Positions 6,418 through 9,428 of a stretch of DNA of 9,428 bases are shown here, piece by piece; position 1 is the stretch's first letter, and every line of letters begins with the position of its first letter. The DNA comes from an uncultured Bacteroidota bacterium (lineage in GTDB: Bacteria > Bacteroidota > Bacteroidia > Chitinophagales > Chitinophagaceae), in contig CAMLKS010000066.1 in NCBI GenBank assembly GCA_946480675.1, positions 1 to 9,428 of the forward strand. Direction: 5' to 3'. The notes beneath the pieces were generated by a model, which ran no database searches, was not told where the DNA came from, and worked only from the letters and a program-made list of their open reading frames with translations. The position numbers and the translations under genes are program-made.

Positions 6418-7173
6418 TTATTTAGCCGTTACTGATTTCAATGAGAACATGTTAGCATAATTCTCGGCAATCTTTACTGCATTGGCACCCGGCATATGCA
6501 CAGTATTAAGCAAAGAAAAGTCCACTGGATTAGGTAAACCGAACGGGCGTGCAGCATTTGCCTGGATATGCAACTGGAAAGTATTATTATCGATAGTAAC
6601 TGGTGAAGGAAAAACCAACGTTATCTTCCTTATTGTATTACTGGAGCCACTGAAACCGCCGATATGGAAGATTAATTGTTGTGCGGTAGCACTGGATGAT
6701 GGAGAGAGTCCTTCGAACTTTAACATGATATATCCTGTATTCCAATCCCAAAACATGCCGTTGGCGGGATCAAGAGCCCCGCTTTGTGCTCCGGATATGT
6801 TACGTATGCTGTCCACACCGATAAGAAAACTGACAGATGCATAAGTACCAGCGGGAACATTCTGTATAGTGAACTTCTGCGAGTTGCTGTTGGATTCACG
6901 AACCAGGTGATAGCTTTCCTCCTCAGCATATGTTGAGGTACCTTGGAAGGTTACATTGCTGATGTAGTAATCAAACTTTGTAATGCGGAAGGAATCCCCG
7001 ACATGATTGATATACCAATGATCGTTAAGCAGTAGTTCCTCTGTTTTTACAACGTTGTCGAAAAATAAGTCAAAACTACCTGTACCGGGTTGGGTCTGTA
7101 TGGTTTCTTTCTTTTTGCATGATGACCCCACAATAGTCACCAGTATAAATAGGGAGATTACGATTCTTTTCAT
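6418..7173 (-). CDS. MbnP-family lipoprotein
   Basis: From ATG at 7171-7173 the product has 251 residues. It begins MKRIVISLFILVTIVGSSC, a lipoprotein signal peptide ending in a lipobox with Cys19, then KKKE, so it is probably anchored in the envelope. The mature part has FLIGVDS (116-122), a GALDPANGMFWDWNTGYI block (about 132-149), KFEG, then FHIGG (169-173) and HMPGANAVKIAENYANMF near the end. These match MbnP-like proteins, periplasmic copper-linked proteins whose best-known member works with the diheme enzyme MbnH, which modifies a tryptophan. The conserved Trp residues in FWDW are visible. No MbnH or cytochrome c peroxidase-like gene adjoins it here, so any partner is encoded elsewhere. 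An upstream in-frame ATG at 7189-7191 would add six residues. I prefer the later start because it gives a standard signal peptide. A terminator lies 240 bases downstream. Confidence 0.85.
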   Translation of the reverse strand: MKRIVISLFILVTIVGSSCKKKETIQTQPGTGSFDLFFDNVVKTEELLLNDHWYINHVGDSFRITKFDYYISNVTFQGTSTYAEEESYHLVRESNSNSQKFTIQNVPAGTYASVSFLIGVDSIRNISGAQSGALDPANGMFWDWNTGYIMLKFEGLSPSSSATAQQLIFHIGGFSGSSNTIRKITLVFPSPVTIDNNTFQLHIQANAARPFGLPNPVDFSLLNTVHMPGANAVKIAENYANMFSLKSVTAK

Positions 7174-7550
7174 TGCATCGAATTTAGACATGCAATTTAT
7201 AGAGGTGTAATAGACATAAACATGATCTCTACTGTTATTACAATTGATTCTTATCAGTACTATTATAGAGTCACTTCTTTAAATTATTGAGGTCTAACTA
7301 CACTGCAATTTTCTTTTTTTTACAATAACCATTCGCAGCTAATTCACATCTATTTCCCTACAAGCAGAATCCATCCAAACAAGTTTTTCTTGTCCATTGA
7401 CGTAATCACTCATTAAACATTGTCCCTTCATCGTCTGCTATGATGGAACGCTTAGTATTCGCATTGTTTAATAGAGGAGATTTTAAAGTATTCTTCAAAA
7501 GTGTACAAAGGAGTTTCGCCAAGGGTCTCCCTTTAAGTAAACGGTTGTTA
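7174..7550. other. Intergenic region, AT-rich, little recognisable
   Basis: I see no gene on either strand. There is a T-rich tract near 7310-7322. At 7507-7534, AAAGGAG and CTCCCTTT can pair with one bulged base, and AAGGG/CCCTT (7521-7525/7529-7533) competes for the same arm. Read on the minus strand this lies about 17 bases past the stop of the small membrane protein and could be a weak terminator, but no clean T-tract follows. CGAATTTA at 7179-7186 reads TAAATTCG on the minus strand, a possible -7 box directly before the lipoprotein ATG. Confidence 0.4.
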
Positions 7551-7934
7551 TCATGTAATGTCAGCTTTTGTTTCTAAATACCTTGGCTCTTTTTTAAGCT
7601 GTAAATACCAGAATACGACAAAAGATAAAGGCATAAAAGCCGCTAAAAAGACGATCCACAAAATTTTAGTTGCTCCATTCATCATTTTTATTTTGGCGAT
7701 GTGTATAATGAAATAAAGCAGCACAAAAATTGTCAATAAAACAGAAAAGCCATACATGATTACCAATGCGTTATAGCAATCACAGATTTTATCAATAATA
7801 GTATGATGGTCACTGATAGCCAATAGTTTTCCAATCCTGGCATATTCATACCCAAGTGTAGCAATAAAGGCAATAAGTGGGGCAAAACTTACAATAAGCA
7901 GCTTTTGCTTTTTCGCTTTATCCATATACAGCAT
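7551..7934 (-). CDS. Small three-helix membrane protein of unknown function
   Basis: With the start at 7932-7934 the protein has 127 residues. It opens with the basic segment MLYMDKAKKQK. Three hydrophobic helices follow at about 11-28, 57-80 and 90-111, and the tail is charged (QLKKEPRYLETKADIT). The last helix, KILWIVFLAAFMPLSFVVFWY, resembles short membrane segments with a lysine-tryptophan start seen in many small Bacteroidota membrane proteins. That similarity is too weak to name a family. The frame extends upstream to 8024, but this start is better supported: AAAGGGA (7941-7947, minus strand) lies 6 bases before it and a TAnnTTCG box lies 26 bases upstream. The gene stands alone in an AT-rich stretch between two long non-coding gaps, unlike the denser ileS region. 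It has no partner that suggests a role. Confidence 0.6.
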   Translation of the reverse strand: MLYMDKAKKQKLLIVSFAPLIAFIATLGYEYARIGKLLAISDHHTIIDKICDCYNALVIMYGFSVLLTIFVLLYFIIHIAKIKMMNGATKILWIVFLAAFMPLSFVVFWYLQLKKEPRYLETKADIT

Positions 7935-7940
7935 AACTAT

Positions 7941-7967
7941 TCCCTTTAGTTTGAATGAACGAAAATA
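7941..7967 (-). promoter_or_regulatory. Candidate -7 box and ribosome binding site of the small membrane protein gene
   Basis: The minus strand carries TATTTTCG (7960-7967), then 12 bases, then AAAGGGA (7941-7947), then 6 bases to the ATG. The order and spacing fit a promoter with a short leader and a Shine-Dalgarno site. A TTG lies 13 bases above the -7 box, closer than the usual 17-23, so the -33 element is doubtful. Confidence 0.4.
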
Positions 7968-8098
7968 ATCATTTAAACACCAAGAATAGTGACATTCATC
8001 AATAAGTACAATAATTCCAATCATACCACTTTATGGTTAGGTATTCTATGGTGTGTCTGTTGCTTGCGCTTTTTGACTGATATAGGGTTTGAATAACT

Positions 8099-8323
8099 AC
8101 ATGGATTGCGACACTGGATGAGGCGGTGCGCTTCAATGCACTGCTGCGTGCCATGCCCGGTGCAGGTAAGCAATCGGTAGCCGTAGCCTTGCGCGAACTG
8201 GAAGAACAAGGCATACTGGATAAAACCACCATCAAACTAAAAACCCTGCATATAGAATACAGCCTTTCTGAAAAAGGCCGTTCGCTGGTAGTGATATTCC
8301 ACCAGTTGGAACAGTTGTTGTAA
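8099..8323 (+). pseudogene. C-terminal remnant of an HxlR-family transcriptional regulator
   Basis: The frame from a stop at 8090-8092 to TAA at 8321-8323 encodes TWIATLDEAVRFNALLRAMPG, then SVAVALRELEEQGILDK, then IEYSLSEKGRSLVVIFHQLEQLL. This matches the winged-helix core of HxlR regulators: an RFNxL helix, a recognition helix ending LRELEExG, and an EYSLxExGRSL wing and dimer segment. Full HxlR proteins have some 100-120 residues with an N-terminal helix and often a conserved cysteine; about 30-35 residues are missing here. The only in-frame start is a GTG at 8126, inside the domain. The C-terminus may also be clipped, since the usual final tryptophan-containing helix is absent and the stop sits at the junction with the tRNA fragment. 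The DNA is richer in GC than the AT-rich sequence to its left. A very short functional variant is possible but unlikely. Confidence 0.7.
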
Positions 8324-8357
8324 GTGAGGGTCATTGGTTCGAATCCAATGCGGATCA
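8324..8357 (+). pseudogene. 3' fragment of a tRNA gene (T-arm and 3' acceptor strand)
   Basis: ATTGG (8333-8337), loop TTCGAAT (8338-8344) and CCAAT (8345-8349) form a perfect 5-bp, 7-base-loop T-arm with the conserved TTCGA core. A 7-base acceptor-strand candidate GCGGATC (8350-8356) and a discriminator A8357 follow. A matching 5' strand GATCCGC is not found at tRNA distance, because the sequence upstream is HxlR coding remnant. No D-arm or anticodon arm is present. The identity of the tRNA cannot be told. The reverse strand encodes the phrase GFEPMT, the familiar artefact of reading through a tRNA T-arm. The likely origin is recombination at a tRNA 3' end. Confidence 0.7.
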
Positions 8358-8487
8358 CGAGAAGCATAGAAGCCGCTACAGTAGCGGCTTTTGTTTTTTT
8401 GAAAATTTTATATAATATTAAATCTATTTATTTTCAGTAATTATTGGTTCGAGTACTAAAAGGTCGTCTTTCTTGGATTTCGAACCA
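8333..8487. repeat. Repeated T-arm core: direct copy at 8443-8452 and inverted copy at 8480-8487
   Basis: ATTGGTTCGA occurs at 8333-8342 (in the tRNA fragment) and again at 8443-8452, 110 bases on. TCGAACCA at 8480-8487 is the inverse of TGGTTCGA at 8445-8452, giving an 8-bp inverted repeat around 27 bases. The second and third copies lack the paired stem of a true T-arm. They may be degraded attachment-site copies or chance. Confidence 0.45.
8370..8400 (+). terminator. Strong intrinsic terminator
   Basis: AAGCCGCT (8370-8377) and AGCGGCTT (8383-8390) form a perfect 8-bp GC-rich stem around loop ACAGT. The T-rich tract TTTTGTTTTTTT follows (8389-8400). The T-tract is only on the plus-strand side. 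It begins 12 bases after the tRNA fragment and was probably the terminator of the intact tRNA gene. Confidence 0.85.
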
Positions 8488-8640
8488 GTTGGTTTTCAGA
8501 CACCATAGTATATATTGGCTGCCTAAAAGTCTCAAATCGTCCATGTATCCGATCTTCCTATTCGCCAAAATTTTCAACGGATAACACGCCCGAAGCCTGA
8601 CAAAGTTCGATACTCTATAGTAGTATTTAACACGTTTATA

Positions 8641-8653
8641 ATAGTATTACTAT
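8641..8653. promoter_or_regulatory. Possible operator: 13-base palindrome upstream of the ABC exporter
   Basis: ATAGTA-T-TACTAT is a perfect odd palindrome about 20 bases above the -7-like box. The half-site ATAGTA also occurs at 8617-8622, and ATACT/AGTAT flank that copy. Two similar sites 24 bases apart in a promoter region suggest a regulator binding site. AT-rich DNA gives such palindromes by chance fairly often. Confidence 0.25.
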
Positions 8654-8673
8654 CTTAAAGTGAATAATTACTT

Positions 8674-8681
8674 TAATTTCG
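8674..8681 (+). promoter_or_regulatory. Candidate -7 promoter box of the ABC exporter gene
   Basis: TAATTTCG has one mismatch to TAnnTTTG and ends 16 bases before the ATG, implying a leader of about 10 bases. No TTG is found at -33. The same TAnnTTCG form appears upstream of three other genes in the window. Confidence 0.35.
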
Positions 8682-8697
8682 CTGCAAGAATTAAAAC

Positions 8698-9428
8698 ATG
8701 GCAAAAATTTCATCCTTCAGGAAATTTCTCGAACTGCTCAAGTACGAAAAGTCGGAGATATCGGCCATTTACTTTTACGCTGTCCTGTACGGCCTGGTGC
8801 AGCTATCTGTGCCCCTCGGGATACAGTCTATCATTAGCTTCGTACTGGGCGGTGCCATATCTACCTCCCTCGTACTGCTGATCATCTTCGTCATAGCAGG
8901 TGTATTCGTCACAGGCCTGCTGCAGGTGAACCAGATGAAGCTCATCGAAAAGATACAGCAGCAGCTCTTCGTGCGCTACTCTTTTCAGTACGCCGATATC
9001 ATACCGAATTTCAACCTCAGGAAAGTGGACGGATACTATCTCCCGGAGCTGGTGAACCGATTTTTTGATACCATACCGCTTCAAAAAAGTATTTCCAAAC
9101 TGCTGCTGGATATTCCCGGTGCAAGCATACAGATACTGTTCGGACTGATACTGCTGTCTTTCTATCATCCTGTATTTATTGTTTTCGGGGTGTTTCTGCT
9201 ATTTGTATTGTACCTGATCCTGCGCTCTACCGCAGGACGCGGCATGGAGACAAGCCTGCTGGAAAGTGATTACAAATACAAAGTGCTGGGTTATCTGGAA
9301 GAGCTGGCACGAGTCGTGACTTCTTTTAAATTCTCTAAAAACAAAACGCATCATCTGACCAAGACAGATGAATACGTGGTCGGTTATCTCGATGCGGAAA
9401 TCCGGCAACTGCGTGCGCAGGTAGTCGA
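8698..9428 (+). CDS. ABC exporter, membrane domain (3' partial)
   Basis: An open frame begins at ATG 8698-8700 and continues without a stop through the window end, giving 243 complete codons. It encodes the N-terminal membrane domain of an exporter of the HlyB/LktB-like type: FRKFLELLKYEKSEISAIYF, then YGLVQLSVPLGIQSIISF, then QVNQMKLIEKIQQQLFVRYSF, YYLPELVNRFFDT, LLLDIPGASIQILFGLILLS, and later ESDYKYKVLGYLEELARV. At least four membrane helices can be placed at about 22-40, 46-80, 144-168 and 170-186. No N-terminal C39 peptidase domain precedes the membrane part, so it is unlikely to process a leader peptide. The Walker A, signature and Walker B motifs would lie beyond the window. In Bacteroidota such genes often precede HlyD-like and TolC-like genes, which would suggest type I secretion or efflux; that is not visible here. 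The ATG fits the family's usual N-terminus. Confidence 0.85.
   Translation, partial: MAKISSFRKFLELLKYEKSEISAIYFYAVLYGLVQLSVPLGIQSIISFVLGGAISTSLVLLIIFVIAGVFVTGLLQVNQMKLIEKIQQQLFVRYSFQYADIIPNFNLRKVDGYYLPELVNRFFDTIPLQKSISKLLLDIPGASIQILFGLILLSFYHPVFIVFGVFLLFVLYLILRSTAGRGMETSLLESDYKYKVLGYLEELARVVTSFKFSKNKTHHLTKTDEYVVGYLDAEIRQLRAQVV

Larger units (their letters stand above)
8401..8697. other. Intergenic leader region of the ABC exporter gene
   Basis: I see no gene in this stretch of just under 300 bases. It is AT-rich just after the terminator (8401-8440), then holds the inverted repeat at 8445-8487. Ahead of the ABC gene there are short palindromic elements (8611-8653) and a -7-like box (8674-8681). 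Confidence 0.5.

Noticed and set aside
7551..8024. Longer version of the small membrane protein starting at 8024
   Set aside because: The extra 30 residues precede a better start with a ribosome binding site and -7-like box. Those signals lie inside the extension.
8283..8305. Inverted repeat CTGGT...ACCAG near the end of the HxlR remnant as part of a tRNA
   Set aside because: It lies in HxlR-derived coding sequence (residues SLVVIFHQ) and has no D-arm or anticodon arm geometry.
7999..8367. Minus-strand frame of 122 codons containing GFEPMT
   Set aside because: GFEPMT is the classic false translation of a tRNA T-arm, and the rest is antisense to the HxlR remnant.
8803..9168. Minus-strand frame of 121 codons opposite the ABC exporter
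   Set aside because: It is antisense to clear exporter membrane-domain coding sequence. Its Gln/Tyr-rich translation shows no domain.

Overview
The window looks like chromosomal DNA from a Bacteroidota bacterium, most likely Chitinophagia or Sphingobacteriia. Three things support this: an IleRS of the long eukaryote-like type followed directly by a TraR/DksA-type protein with a degenerate zinc finger, an MbnP-family lipoprotein with a lipobox, and upstream boxes close to the Bacteroidota -7 element TAnnTTTG. The species cannot be set from sequence alone.

Layout. Positions 1-423 (+) hold the C-terminal end of a protein that may be spermidine-synthase-like. It converges, with a 4-base overlap, on a minus-strand pair at 420-1331: a VOC/glyoxalase-fold protein and a two-helix membrane protein with a PH-like domain. 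A strong hairpin at 1347-1378 separates these from a tight minus-strand unit. That unit is ileS (2630-5959) followed after 4 bases by a DksA-like protein (1402-2625), whose first ~185 residues are a histone-H1-like PAKK repeat tail. Upstream of ileS is a 458-base gap with an ileS promoter candidate, an intrinsic terminator (6155-6177) and a run of inverted repeats. This gap looks like a long structured 3' UTR, or a small RNA, downstream of an MbnP-family lipoprotein gene (6418-7173).

Positions 7174-8700 are gene-poor and AT-rich in most parts. They hold one small three-helix membrane protein (7551-7934), the C-terminal remnant of an HxlR-type regulator (8099-8323), and, directly joined to it, the 3' third of a tRNA gene (8324-8357) with an intact T-arm but no 5' part. 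A strong terminator and further copies of the T-arm core sequence follow. This has the appearance of an old integration or deletion scar at a tRNA 3' end. The window closes with the first 243 codons of an ABC exporter (8698 to the end, +).

How the genes fit together. ileS and the DksA-like gene probably share a transcript linking tRNA charging with an RNA-polymerase- or nucleoid-associated protein. The other genes show no clear shared pathway. I found no CRISPR array, complete transposon or complete RNA gene. The strongest leads are the swapped GIHH class-I signature in IleRS, the H1-tail/DksA fusion lacking three of four zinc cysteines, the structured region at 6155-6417, the tRNA/HxlR scar, and the recurrence of TAnnTTCG upstream of four genes.
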